The position numbers were made by a program, and so were the translations under genes. From NCBI RefSeq assembly GCF_023065955.2, contig NW_026622985.1, positions 76,869,931 to 76,933,930 on the forward strand: 64,000 bases of DNA, written 5' to 3'. Shown here one piece after another: positions 11,835-23,400 of the stretch (position 1 is the stretch's first letter; every line of letters begins with the position of its first letter). The notes below the pieces were generated by a model, which saw nothing but the letters and a program-made list of their open reading frames with translations, made no database searches and had not been told where the DNA came from. The DNA is from Ursus arctos (lineage: Eukaryota > Chordata > Mammalia > Carnivora > Ursidae).

Positions 11835-13768
11835 ATTTTAAATTTAAATTTGTATTTTATTGAAGAATAAATAACATACAGTGTTAATTTCAGAGGTACA
11901 ATATAGTGATTCAACAATTATATAGATTTCTCAGTGTTCATTAAGATAAGTGTACTCTTAATCCCCTTTATCTATTTCACCTATCCCTCCACCCACCCCC
12001 CCTCTGGCAACCACCAGGTTGTCTTTTTTTCTTCTTCATTTGTTTTGTTTCATAAATTACATATATGAGTGAATCATATGCTATTTGTCTTTCTCTGGCT
12101 TATTTCACTTAGCATTTTATCCTCTAGGTCCATCCATGTTGTTGCAAATGGCAGATTCTCATTTGTTTTTATGGCTGAGTAATATTTCATTTCATATATA
12201 TCTATATACTATATGATCTATATATGTAGATATATATAGATACATAGCTCACATTTTCTTTATCCATTCTTTTATGGATAGACACTTCCCTAATCCGGTG
12301 AAGGAAACAGATATCCAGATTTCAAGATAGACAAAAAAACTGTAGTAATCAAAACAGTACAGTACTTGCACAAAAACAGACACATAGATCATTGGAAAAA
12401 GATACAGAGCCCAGAAATATACCCCCGATTATATGGTCAATTTATGTATATTCTTGCCTCCTTTGTCAATGGGGAAAAGACAGTCTCTTCAATAGCTACA
12501 TAGACAAGAATGAAACTGGACCACTTCCTTATACCATAAAAAAAAAAATTCAAAATGGATGAAGGACCTGAACCATAGAACTCTTAGAAGAAAACATAGG
12601 TAGTAATTTTTTGACCCTTGGCCACAGAAACATTTTTATAGATAGGTCTCCTCAGGCAAGGAAACAAAAACAAAATCAATCTATTGGGACTATAACAAAA
12701 TGAAAAGTTTTTTTTTTCTTTTCAACATCTTTTTTGTTTCAAGTTCTTATTCAAATTCTATTTAGTTTGCATATAGTGTAATATTGGTTTCAGGAGAATT
12801 TAGTGCATCATCACTTACATATAATACCTAGTGCTCATCACAAGTGCCCCCTTTAATACACATCCCCTATTTAGCCCATCCCCCACCCACCTCCCCTCAT
12901 CAACCTTCAGTTTGTTCTCTCTTAACATCTCATAGTTTGCTTCCTCTCTATTTTTTCTCTTTTTCGTCTTCCTCTTCCTATGTTCATCCGTTTTGTTTCT
13001 TAAATTCCACATGAGTGAAATCATATGGTATTTGTCTTTCTTGGACTTATTTCATTTAGCTTAATATCCTCTAGCTCCAACCATGTTGTTGCAAATGGCA
13101 AGATTTCATCATTTTTGATGGCTGAGTAATATTCCATTGTGTGTGTCTTAGATAGTGCAATACCTAGTACTGCAATTGCTGGGTCATAGGTAGTTCTATT
13201 CTTAACTTTTGGAGGACCCTCCATACTGTTGTCCAGAGTGACCGCACCAGTTTGCGTTCCTACCAACAGTGTAAGAGGGTTCCCCTTTCTCTACATCGTC
13301 ACCAATATTTGTTGTTTCCTGCCTTGTTTCCATAGTTTTGCTATTGTAGATAATGCTGCTACAAACACCAGTGTGCATGTATCCCTCTGAATTAGCATTT
13401 TTGTATTCTTTGGATAAATACCTAATAGTGCAATTGCTGGGTCATAAGTTCTATTTTTAATTTTTTGAGGAACCTCCATCAGTGTGGCTGCACCAGTTTG
13501 CATTCCCACCAACAGCAGAAGAGGTTTCCCCTTTCTCCACATCCATGCCAACATCTGGTGCTTGCTGTGTTAATTTTAACCTTTCTGACGGATGTGGGGT
13601 GGTATGCATGGTGAAGGAAACCATTAACAAAAGGCAACCTATGGGATGGGAGAAGATACTTGCAAATGATGTATCTAGTAAAGGGTTAGTATTCACACTC
13701 TATAAAGAGCTTACATAGCTAAACACCAGAAAACAAACAAACGAAAACCAACAACGACAAAATAACCC
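11835..13768. mobile_element. Mosaic of L1 segments in alternating orientation
   Basis: I see four or five blocks. A, 11835-12287, minus: L1 3' UTR and ORF2 end. B, about 12288-12705, plus: a short ORF1-like piece and then ORF2 C-terminal text. C, 12707-13602, minus: begins with a poly-T, then the 3' UTR and ORF2 end, with part of the ORF2 end present twice (13168-13315 and 13428-13565). D, 13603-13768, plus: ORF2 text that continues B. The simplest reading is a minus-strand 5'-inverted L1 (A with B and D) into which a second minus-strand L1 (C) inserted between B and D. That reconstruction is inference. No coding frame is intact. Confidence 0.7.
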
Positions 13769-15179
13769 AGACTTCCAGGGAAGATGGGGATCCAAAGCTC
13801 AGCTCATTCCATAGGTACACCAACATCAGTTTAAATAACCAGCAAATGACCCAAACACTGGCAGAACACACTCTTCACAGATAGATAAACATAGGGAAGA
13901 GGCCACATCCAAGAGTGTAGGAAGGGAGCAGATACAAGTTGGGAGCCAAACAGACCGGGTGACTGTCCATGGGAGGAACACCTCAGGCATGGAAAGGGAA
14001 AAGAAAGAGACCTGCACTGCACCCCAGGCATGGGGAACCCACACAGCAAAGACAAATCCCAATAACATTTGGCTTTGAATACCAGAGAGGCATAATTTTG
14101 TAGTACTTATAGTCAGCAGGAAGGATAAGGAGAGACTGAATTCTACCCCTTAAAGAAATAGCACAACAAATAGCTCCTCTGAGAAATAGCAGTTTGAAAA
14201 ATGCCTGGGGTATACCACAGGGAGATTTGTTTACTAATCTCAGAGCTTGTGTTGGAGGGGCAGGCATCGTTGGGAGAGTTCTCCAAGGACAAAAGAGCTG
14301 GTAGGCACCATTTCCTCCTGCACACCCCAGCCAAGAAACATGGACATCTGTAGGAACCAGGGCAGTGTCAACACTCTCCACCTAGCTTGCTAGCAGTGCT
14401 CCCCACCCCCCTTGTACCTGGCCTGACTCTACAAGAGTTTTGAGCAGCTGAGATCCCCTCCCACAGACCACCACTGTGGACGTTGCTGGCACTGTGTGCC
14501 TTGCCTCTGTGCTCTACTGCTGACTCAGCCCCTCCAGCAGGAGTTTTTAAAGTGGCTCCAAACCTGCCTGCACGAATAGCAGACTTCCACAAACCTTGCT
14601 AACACTCCCACCGTCTCTTATGAACCCACCTACTCCAGTAGGCCTTTGGCAAGTGTCTATCCAAAACAATGCCACAAGCCTGGCACTGACAGGGGCCAGC
14701 ACCACTCAAAAGTGACCCCTGACCCAGAAAGAGTGGAAAGAAAGCCACACACACAAGTTCAATTATTGCCCCAGCAGGGGGCTCAGGCCCCATCCACCAA
14801 CATAAGCTTCTCAGGGGACAACACAAGGAAAAGTCCCTGCGGTTTGGTGCTACTGCGTCTCAGCAAATGCCTGGTTTGACTCAACTCAAGCCCAGTGAGG
14901 CCCTAGACTGGTCCACTAACAACACAGGGACAAAAACCTTGCCCCAAACAGGAAAGAGAGTCACTGTGCATGAGTGGACTAAAGGCAAAAGCAGCTTAGC
15001 CACAACAGTAGGGCACAAAAAAACACATAGGCGATATCCATGAAGTGCCAGGTTCTGGTGACTAGGGGTACTGCATTACAGGGCGCCATAGGACGTCTTC
15101 ATAAGGTCACTACTTTGAAAAGCAGGAGATGTAGCTGACTTGCCAAACACATAGAAACAGAGAGTGAGATAAAATGAAG

Positions 15180-16030
15180 ACATATAGGAATAGGTCCCAA
15201 ATGCAATAACAGGACAAAATCACAGCAAGAGAGCTAAGTGAAGCAGATATAAGTAATATGCCTGAGAGAGAATTAAAGATTCTCCACTAGACTTGAGTAG
15301 AGGAAATCAGTGAAACTGTTAACAAAGAGATAGAAAAAAATAAGAACCAATCAGGGATGATCACAATAAGTGAAATGAAAATACACTAGATGGAATAAAT
15401 AGTAGACTAGAGCAAGCAGAACAGATCAGTGACCTGGAAGACTAACTAATAGAGAGCAATCAAGCTGAACAAGAGAGAAAATATAAAAATGAAAATAGAC
15501 AGGGAACTCACTGATACCAGCAAACATAATCACATTTGCAATATAGGGTTCTCAGAAGGAGAAGAGAGAAAAAGGGACAGAAAAATTATTTGAATAAATA
15601 ATAGCAGAGAACTTCCCAAACCTGGTAAAGGAAATAGAAATTCAGTTCCAGGAGGCACAGCAAGCCCCAACAAAATCTACCCAAAGAGTTCCACACCAAG
15701 ACAAGTAATTAAAATGGGAAAAGTAGCAATAAAGAGAGAATTTTAGAAGCAGCAAGAGAAAAGAAGGCAGTTATATACAAGGGAAACTCCATAAGGCCAT
15801 CAGCTGATTTCTCAGCAGACACTTGGCAGGCCAGAAGAGTGGCATGATCTATTCAAAGTACAGAAAGGAAAAAATCAAACAAACCTGCAGCTACAAGACT
15901 CTACCCAGCAAGGCTATCATTCAGAATAAAAAGAGAGATAAAGAGTTTCTAAGACAACAAACAAAAGTTAAAGGAATTCATTATAACTGAACTGCCCCTA
16001 AAAGAAATGTTAATGGGGATTCTTTGAGTG
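15180..16030 (+). pseudogene. L1 ORF1 remnant (old L1)
   Basis: ORF1 of L1 encodes a coiled-coil, RRM-type RNA-binding chaperone that coats L1 RNA. The order of blocks matches the ORF1 of the young L1 further right: 'gagagctaagtgaagcagatataagtaat', later 'gcagagaacttcccaaacctggtaaagg', 'aggaggcacagcaagccccaac', then 'ctacaagactctacccagcaaggctatcattcag' near the C-terminus. Stop codons in all frames (for instance 'ttttagaagcagc' near 15740) show that it is not translatable. The boundaries are approximate. Confidence 0.7.
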
Positions 16031-16454
16031 GAAAGACCATAAGTGAGAGTATGAAAATTAGGAAGCACAAAAGCAGTAAAATTAAGTATATCTATAAAAA
16101 TCAGTCAAGGGATTCACAAGGATTGACAAAACAAATGTGTATAAATATGACACCATATACCTAAAACTCGGGGGGCGGGGAGTAGGAGAGGAGTAAAGAA
16201 TGGGTTCAAACTTAAGCAACCATCAACTTAATATGGATCTCTACATACAAAAGATGTTATATATAAACCTAATGATAACCACAAATAAAAAAACCAGTAA
16301 TAGATATACAAAGAATAAAGAGAAAGCAATTCAAGTATATCACCAAAGAAAGCAAGCAAAGCACAAGATAGAGAGCAAGAGAAGAAAGGAACAGAAAAGA
16401 ACTGCAAAAACAAACTGGCAATAAGTACATACCTATCAATAATTACTTTGATGG

Positions 16455-16580
16455 GGGCGCCTAGATGGCTCAGTTGGTTAAGTGTCTGTCTTTGGCTCAG
16501 GTCATGATCCTGGTGTCCTGAGATCGAGCCCTACATTGGGCTCCCTGCTCGGGGGGGGGGGGGGGGGCTGCTTCTCCCTC
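16455..16580 (+). mobile_element. Truncated Can-SINE with G17 run
   Basis: The head (gggggcgcctagatggctcagttggttaag), box A and box B (gagatcgagccc) are present. The body then enters a run of 17 G at 16551-16567 and stops after 'ctgcttctccctc' without an A-rich tail. Right of it the host L1 resumes about 120 bases further along the endonuclease, so a deletion removed both the SINE tail and part of L1. Confidence 0.85.
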
Positions 16581-16690
16581 AGACCAGTAGACACATAGAC
16601 TGAAAGTGAAGGGATAGAAAAGAATTATTCATGCAAATGGAAGTAAAAAGATGGGGTAGCAATACTTATATCACACAAAATAGACTTTAT

Positions 16691-16863
16691 TTTTTTTAAA
16701 CTTATTTGAGTAAGAGAGAGAGGAGAGGGGCACAGGGAGAGAATCTTTAAGCAGACTCCCCACTGAGCCCTGATGTGGGGCTCAATCTCTCCACCCATGA
16801 GATCATGACCTGAGCCAAAACCAAGAGTCAGATACTTAACAGATTGAGCCACCCAGGGGCCCC
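16691..16863 (-). mobile_element. Can-SINE, minus strand, in old L1 ORF2
   Basis: A reversed tail (tttttttaaacttatttgag) and a reversed head (gattgagccacccaggggcccc) delimit the copy. A perfect 11-bp target duplication, atagactttat, lies at 16680-16690 and 16864-16874. It sits in the endonuclease region of the old L1. Confidence 0.93.
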
Positions 16864-18081
16864 ATAGACTTTATAACAAGAGAAAAAGGACACTATTTAA
16901 TAAAAAAGGGGAAAATCAAATAGGATGTAACCGTAAATATTTATACACCCAACATGGGAGCACCCGAATATATAAAGCAGCTAATAACAAACATAAAGGA
17001 AGTAAATGATAGTAATACAATAATAAACCTTAACACCCCACTTACATTATTAGGTGGATGATTCAGCAGAAAATCCACAAGGAAATGGTGGTTCTAAATG
17101 ACACATTGAACCATATAGATCTAACATATTCAGAACATTCCATCCTAAAACAGCAGAATACACATTCAAGTGCACATGGAACATTCTCCAGAGTAGATCA
17201 CATATTAGGCCACAAAACAAGTCTCAAGAAGTTCAAAAAGATCAAAGTCATACTATACATCTTTTCTGACCATAATCTTATGAAACTAGAAATCAACCAG
17301 AAGAAAAAATCTGAAAAGAAAACAAATAAATGGAGGTTAAATAACATGCTACTAAATAATGAATGGGTCAACCAAGAAATTAAAGAAGAATCAAAAAATA
17401 CATGAAGACAAAGGAAAATGAAAACACAACAACCCAAATCTATGAGATGCAGCAAAACCTTTCCAAGAGGGAAGTTTATAATAATGCAGGTCTACCTCAA
17501 GCAAGAAAAAGAAGAATAAAGCTCAAAACTGGTAGAAGGAAGGAAAAAATGAAGATTAGAGCAGAAATAAACAAAATAGAAACTAAAATAACAATAGAGC
17601 AGATCAATGAAACCAGGAACTGGTTCTTTGAAAGATCAACAAAATTGATGATCCCTTAGATTAAGAAAGAAAAAGGAGAACTCAAAGAAATAAAATCGGA
17701 AATGAAAGAGGAATAACAACTAACATCCCAGAAATACAATTATAAGAGAATATTATGAAAAATTATCTGCTAACAAATTGGACAACCTAGTAGAAATGGA
17801 TAATTTTTTAGAAACATATAACCTCCCAAAACGGAATCAGGAAGAAATAGAAAATTTGAACTGACCAATTACCAACAATGAAATTGAATCAGTAATCAAA
17901 AAACTCCCAACAAACAAAAGTCCAGGACCAGATGGCCTCACAGATGAATGCTACCAAACAATTAAAGGAGAGTTAATACTATTTTTCTCAAACTATTCCA
18001 AAAAATCGAAGAGGAATGAAAGCTTCTAAATTCATTCTATTCTATTTGGTATCTGCTACACCCTGATACCACAACAAGATA

Positions 18082-18117
18082 AAAACACACATGCGCGCGC
18101 ACACACACACACACACA
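18082..18117. repeat. (CA)n/(CG)n microsatellite inside old L1
   Basis: An alternating purine-pyrimidine run, 'aaacacacatgcgcgcgcac' followed by (AC)n, lies within the ORF2 remnant. It is Z-DNA prone in principle. It probably expanded after L1 decay. Confidence 0.75.
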
Positions 18118-20145
18118 AAGGAACTACATGCCAATATCTCTGATGAACATAGATGTAAAAATCCTCAACAAAATTTAGCAAACTGAATCTAACAAGACAT
18201 TTAAAAAATCTGTCACCATGATCAGGTGGGATTTATTCCCAGGATGTACAGTCACTTCCATATTTACAAATCAATCAACGTGATACAGCACATCAATAAG
18301 AGAAAGGATAAAAACCATATGATCATTTCAATAGATGCATTTGACAAAGTACAACATCCATTCCTGATAAATACCCTCAAAAAAATAGTTTTAGAGGGAA
18401 CATACCTCAACATAAGAAAGGCTATAAATGAAAAACCCACAGCTAATATCCTCAGTAGGGAAAATCTAAGAGCTTTTCCTCTATAGTCAGGAACACAATA
18501 GGGTTGTCCACTCTCACCACTTCTATTCAACATAGTACTGGAAGTTGTAGCCAAAGCAGTCAGTCAACAAAAAGAAATAAAAAGGCATCCAAATTAGTCA
18601 TGAAGTAAAAATTTCACTATTTGCAAATGATAGGATACTCTATATAGAAAACCCTCAGGACTCCACCAAAAAACACTTAGAATCAGTAACACAAATTTAG
18701 TGAAATCACAGGATGCACAATCAATGTACAGAAATGTGTTTCATTTCTATACACCAATAATGAAGCAGCAGAAAGTGAATTAAGAAAAACCCATTTACAA
18801 TTGTACTAAAAATAATACCTAGGAATAAACCTAACCAAGGGGGTAAAACATCTGCACACTGAAAACTATAAAATAGTGATGAAAGAAATTTAAGACAACA
18901 CAAAGAAATGGAGAGACATTCCATGCTCCTGAGTTGGAGAAACAAAATTGTTAAAATGTCTATACTACCAAAAGAAATCTAAAGATTTATTGCAATCCCT
19001 ATCAAAATACCAGCAGCATTTGTCACAGAGCTGGAACAACAATCCTACAATTTACATAGAACCACAAAAGACCCTGAATAGCCAAAGCCGTCTTAAAACA
19101 CAAAACTAGAGGTGTCACAATTCCAGACTTCAAGTTATATTACAAATCTGTAGTAATCAAAACAGTATGGTACTGGCATAAAAATAGACACATGGATCAA
19201 TAGAACAGAATAGAAATCCCAGAAATAAATCCACTATTATATGGTCAATTAATCTTTCGCAAAAGAGGCAAGAATATGCAATGGAAAAAAGATTCTTGAA
19301 CAAATGGTGTTGGGGAAATCTGGACAGCTACATGCAATAGAATGAAACCAGGCCACTTTCTAACACCATACACAAAAATAAATTCAAAATGGATTAAAGA
19401 CCTAAATGTAAGACCTGAAACCATAAAAATCCCAGAGAAGAGCACAAGCAGTAATTTCCCTGCCATTGCCATAGCAACTTTTTTCTAGATAAATCTCCTG
19501 AAGCAAGGAAAACAAAAATAGAAATAATACGATCCAGCAATTGCACTACTTGGTATTTACCCAAAAAATACAAAAACACTAATTCAAAGGGATACATGCA
19601 CCCCTAAGTTTATTGCATTATTTTTAATAGCCAAATTACGGAAACAGCCCAATGCCCATCAATAGATGAATGGATAAAGAAGAAGTGGTGTATGTGTGTG
19701 TAATATAATAAATATTATAAAATTTTATTATATTATTCAATTGTAAGAAAAAGAATGAAATCTTGCCATTTGCAACAGTATGTCTGGAGCTAGAGAGTAT
19801 TATCCTAAGTGAAATAAGTTAGAGAAAGATACATACCATATGATTTCACTCATATGTGGAATTTAAGAAACAAAACAAATGAGCAAAGAAAAAAAAAAGA
19901 GACACAAACCAAGAAACAAAGTCTTAACTATAGAGAACAAACTGATGGTTACCAGAAGGAAGGTAGGTGAGGGGATGCATGAGATCGGTGATGGGGATTG
20001 AAGAGTACACTTATTGTGTAAAAAAAAAAAAAAAAAGACACTTCTCATAATGGGCACTGAATTGTTGAATCACTATACTGTACACCTGAAATTAATATAA
20101 CATTGTACGTTAACTACACTGGAATTAAAATAAAAACCTTAATAA

Positions 20146-21459
20146 ATTCTCATGAGAGGTATACCAAACTGAAACATCATGTTGCAGTTCATGTTAGCAA
20201 CGTTTACAATGATGTTTATTGATGATTCTGAATGTTTGTTTTCAAAATTACCTCAGTGTCAACAAATTTTCATTAGTTTCACTTCCAGTTCTGAAATCAA
20301 TGTTTTCCGAGGTTTTAAATATGTGTGGTCTTTCAGTTTACTATACCGTTCTGTATTATAAACAGATAATTGGCAGTCTAGCAGGTCAGAAAATCCACTG
20401 CATGATTATGCCTCTATGATAGGGAACTGTCCTTTGGTTTCCAATTCAGTAATAATCAGCTCTACCATATACTACACCAAGTATTTGTGCCGCCCTTCTT
20501 AGTTCCTAGAGCTGGCCCTAGGAAAATAGTGATATGAGTGAAGTCTGTCTGCAATTCTACATTCATTTTTTTCCTCGAATTATGTTTTTTCTCTTCTCCT
20601 CATGAAAACTTCTCTGGGGAACTACTCTGAAGAGCTTATCAATGCTAATCACTTTAATTATTATTCTGCTGAAGGGAATTTACATTTAACGGAGGTTAAA
20701 GGAATAAAGCACTAGTTATAGAATTTTAGCTATATGAAATTTGAAAACTGGCTGGAGAAAGGCTCTTTGGCAAAAGGAGTGCAAAAAAGGGAAAGAGGAT
20801 GATGCTTTTAGAATCAAGCCCTGAAAGAAATTCCCCCATTCTGACTAAGCCAATTCAAAATGATCCCTAAATAGGACCACTCACCTCAAACCTGTCATCT
20901 TAAAAAAAAAAAAAATCCAGAAAACAAAAACTGGTATGTTCAGAATTAAATGGAGTGCACAGATATAGGCTATTTTTATTTATCTATAGAAGGTTTTGCA
21001 TCACCTTAATTGGATTAAAATATCTAGGTCATCATTTGCATCTGATTCAAGGTGGTTAGCTCTCAGGGTGACTGGGAACTGGCTGTACATTAGACCTATG
21101 AAAATCAGAATACAAAATAGAGTTCAAATAATAATGTACTGCTTTCGTAAAATTCAGTTACACGTCTTTACTCAAGAGTCGATAAATATCACTGATCATT
21201 TGATCTTAAAAAATCATTTGGATATATCAATATTTAAGCTTCCGACATTGGAAGGTAAAACTCAATATTAGAACCAATCCTTTATCTTATGTTTACCAGA
21301 CAATACAGGGACTATCAACTTGTTAAAACATGAGTTTCAAAATACAAAATGTGAGAATGTATAAATAACGTGCGATATATGTCACCCAGCTTAAGAACAA
21401 AAACCTCTGAGTACCAAATATAGAGAAAAATAAGAATTTAATTGAAAATGTAATGTTCT
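20146..21459. other. Unassigned sequence
   Basis: This is 1.3 kb without a recognised gene or repeat. The open frames at 20179-20419 and 20996-21271 have no recognisable motifs and lie in AT-rich DNA, so I treat them as chance. Confidence 0.4.
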
Positions 21460-21643
21460 GGGGTGCCTGGGTGGCTCAGTCGGTTAAGCGTCTGCCTTCG
21501 GATCAGGTCATGATCCAAGGGTCCTGGGATGAAGCTCCCAGCTCAGTGGGGAGTCTGCTTGTCCATCTCCTTCTGCCCCTCCCCCCTACTCGTGCTCTCT
21601 CCTCTCAAATAATTAAAATCTTTAAAAAAAATTTTAAAAAGTA
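21460..21643 (+). mobile_element. Can-SINE, plus strand
   Basis: The head is ggggtgcctgggtggctcagtcgg, box A is intact, and the pyrimidine-rich middle and the tail 'aataattaaaatctttaaaaaaa' follow. The likely target duplication is imperfect: 'aaaatgtaatgttctg' before and 'aaaaagtaaatgttttg' after. Confidence 0.92.
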
Positions 21644-21825
21644 AATGTTTTGTTCTGATCTTTCATTCTCATTTCCCTTGAAAAATGATAATCTGCTATG
21701 ATTTATTTTGAAACACATATGGTTTGGATCATTGGTAGAACACATGCTCCAGTTATACAATATTCTGACACCATCCTGTTATTGATGGTCCAAAGTGCAA
21801 ACACCTTCAACAGAAGTGAAATATA

Positions 21826-21925
21826 CTGATATATATATAGATAGATAGATATAATAGATTATATTTTATATACAAATATATATCATAGTATATATAAAAT
21901 AGATACATATATGCATAAAATGGTA
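21826..21925. repeat. TA / TAGA-rich microsatellite
   Basis: The sequence 'tgatatatatatagatagatagatataatag' and following text form an imperfect AT and GATA-type simple repeat. Confidence 0.8.
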
Positions 21926-22870
21926 AACCAAAGAATAGGAGTCATTGAGTAATGCATTTTTGTTGTTTTCTGTGTCAATATCCAATACTAATATTTTGCT
22001 GATGGCTCAAAAAGTACCATCATGGATTTTTGAGGATAAATTAATCTATATCAGATATGCATCATTTATTCTTTTCTTGACCTGTTTTTCCTATGGAAAG
22101 TGTTCACCTCTTTTGTGCATTTACCTGTTTGAAGAAAAGTTAAATGGTATCATGCGGAATTCTTGGTGGTGAATCTTAACAAAGACAAGGGCCTTTACTG
22201 ACGCCCAATAAAAAAGCTAATGTTCAAGGGATCAACACTACTCAGACCTAGATTCGGCAGTCTTTGGCAGCGGTTTCAGTACTGACAAAAAGTCTATGTG
22301 TAGTAAAGAAAATGACCCAAAGAACAAGGACCCTGTCAACTATTTAAGTCCGTATAGGGTTACTGTCCACACAATAGGCTCATGTTCAACTGTGTATGCG
22401 GTCTTTTTGTGCCAAGGTGGGGAGTGTGGCTGAGAAGATATGTACCTATAATATGTCCACTTAGAGATAACAATTTTACAATGACTACAAAAATGAAAAG
22501 CAATGAGTAATAGAAGAACATTGACTTTGGGAGAAAAAGAGGACCATCCTTGTTCCTTTTAATTGGATGGCTTATCAGATTACCTTGGCAAATGAAGAAT
22601 TGAAGACAATCCGCCAGGAAAGAAAAAGCATGCTGATAGCAGAATTATTCCAACCAGTATCCAAATACACCCTAAATGGAAAGGTTTCTCAGCTCAGCTG
22701 AGCCTGCATACTTGCTGCCTACACAGAGGAAACATCCGGAGTAGAAACTGTCACGTTGCCTTGACTGGTTACAGTTTATATGTAACTTGGATATATTTAG
22801 CTAATATTATAATTCAGTGCACGAAGGATCCTTACCCATCTGAGAGCAGTCTCTAAACCGGTATTTAAAA
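21926..22870. other. Unassigned sequence
   Basis: No gene or repeat family was recognised. The part 22200-22450 has higher GC and several CpG dinucleotides (for example 'gattcggcagtctttggcagcgg') compared with its surroundings. That could mark an old LTR or a conserved non-coding element. I cannot decide from one sequence. Confidence 0.35.
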
Positions 22871-23125
22871 GGAAGATCGGTAAGAGAAGGAAGGGGGGCT
22901 AAACAGAAGGGGGAATGAACCATGAGAGACTATGGACTCTGGGAAACAAACTGAGGGCTTCAGAGGGGAGAGGGGTAAGGGATTGGGATAGGCCAGTGAT
23001 GGGTATTAAGGAGGGCACATATTGCATGGTGCACTGGGTATTATATGCAAATAATGAATCAGGGAACATTGCATCAAAAACTGGGGATGTACTGTATGGT
23101 GACATAACAAAATAAAAATTATTAA
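22871..23125 (+). mobile_element. 5'-truncated young L1, 3' end only
   Basis: The copy starts at 'ggaagatcggtaagag' and follows the 3' UTR of the young L1 at 58.4-58.68 kb closely: 'catgagagactatggactctg', 'gagggcttcagaggggag', 'ctgtatggtgacataacaaaataaaaa'. About 250 bases are present, with an A-rich tail. A weak target duplication of the type 'atttaaaag' is possible. Confidence 0.88.
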
Positions 23126-23224
23126 AAAAAATTAAAAGTAATAGTTTTGAATTAATTACCTGGTATTTCTCAAGCACCATGGTGTAAAACCATCAGAAGC
23201 CTTTGGCTTTAGCATTGATTCTTG

Positions 23225-23400
23225 GGTTTACTCAGAGTGAAACCTGGAAAAGTGTCTGTTTCTCAGTGCCTCAGCTGTCTGTGAATAATTTGTATTCCCT
23301 TCTCTTAGGGTAAAATGTGATAATAACTGAAAAAATGCTTTTTGAACCATAGAGTAAGATACAAGTGGGAGGTTTTATCATCGTCATCATCCTGCAGGCA
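23225..23400 (+). mobile_element. Probable MIR fragment
   Basis: The blocks 'gtgcctcagctgtctgtgaa', 'gggtaaaatgtgataataactg', 'aatgctttttgaaccatag' and 'ttttatcatcgtcatcatc' follow the order of the MIR core and 3' end. The copy is diverged and the 5' part is not convincing. Confidence 0.5.

Larger units (their letters stand above)
16218..19866 (+). pseudogene. L1 ORF2 remnant (old L1): endonuclease and reverse transcriptase
   Basis: ORF2 normally encodes an apurinic-type endonuclease, a reverse transcriptase and a C-terminal cysteine-rich region. Here the endonuclease start is interrupted by a SINE at 16455. The later endonuclease part is visible at 17165-17300, with 'AHGTFSRVDHILGHKTSL' and 'SDHN'-type text. 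RT motifs lie at 17900-18700. The catalytic FADD box reads FAND (18620-18631), so an essential metal-binding aspartate is lost. There is a large internal deletion near 19520. The family's usual C-terminus ends at a TAA at 19864-19866. Many stops and frame changes occur, and only fragments of up to about 115 codons remain open. Confidence 0.8.
13769..20145 (+). mobile_element. Old near-full-length L1, plus strand
   Basis: The element runs from a 5' UTR (13769 to about 15170) starting near 'cttccagggaagatgggg', through decayed ORF1 and ORF2, to a 3' UTR with an A-rich run at 20020-20035 and a terminal 'aattaaaataaaaacc'. The total is about 6.4 kb, including two SINEs. The 5' UTR type differs from the young L1 at 52.5 kb, which marks a different, older carnivore subfamily. 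ORF2 lacks several hundred bases near 19520. Both ORFs carry many stops and frameshifts. I could not find a convincing target duplication. Confidence 0.85.

Noticed and set aside
13983..14381. 132-codon minus-strand frame, with others nearby (13826-14879)
   Set aside because: These overlap the 5' UTR of the old L1 and read antisense to it. Overlap of several frames on both strands argues for composition, not coding.
18082..18117. Possible CRISPR-like or regulatory repeat array
   Set aside because: It is a plain (CA)n/(CG)n simple repeat. No spaced direct repeats of CRISPR type occur anywhere in the window.
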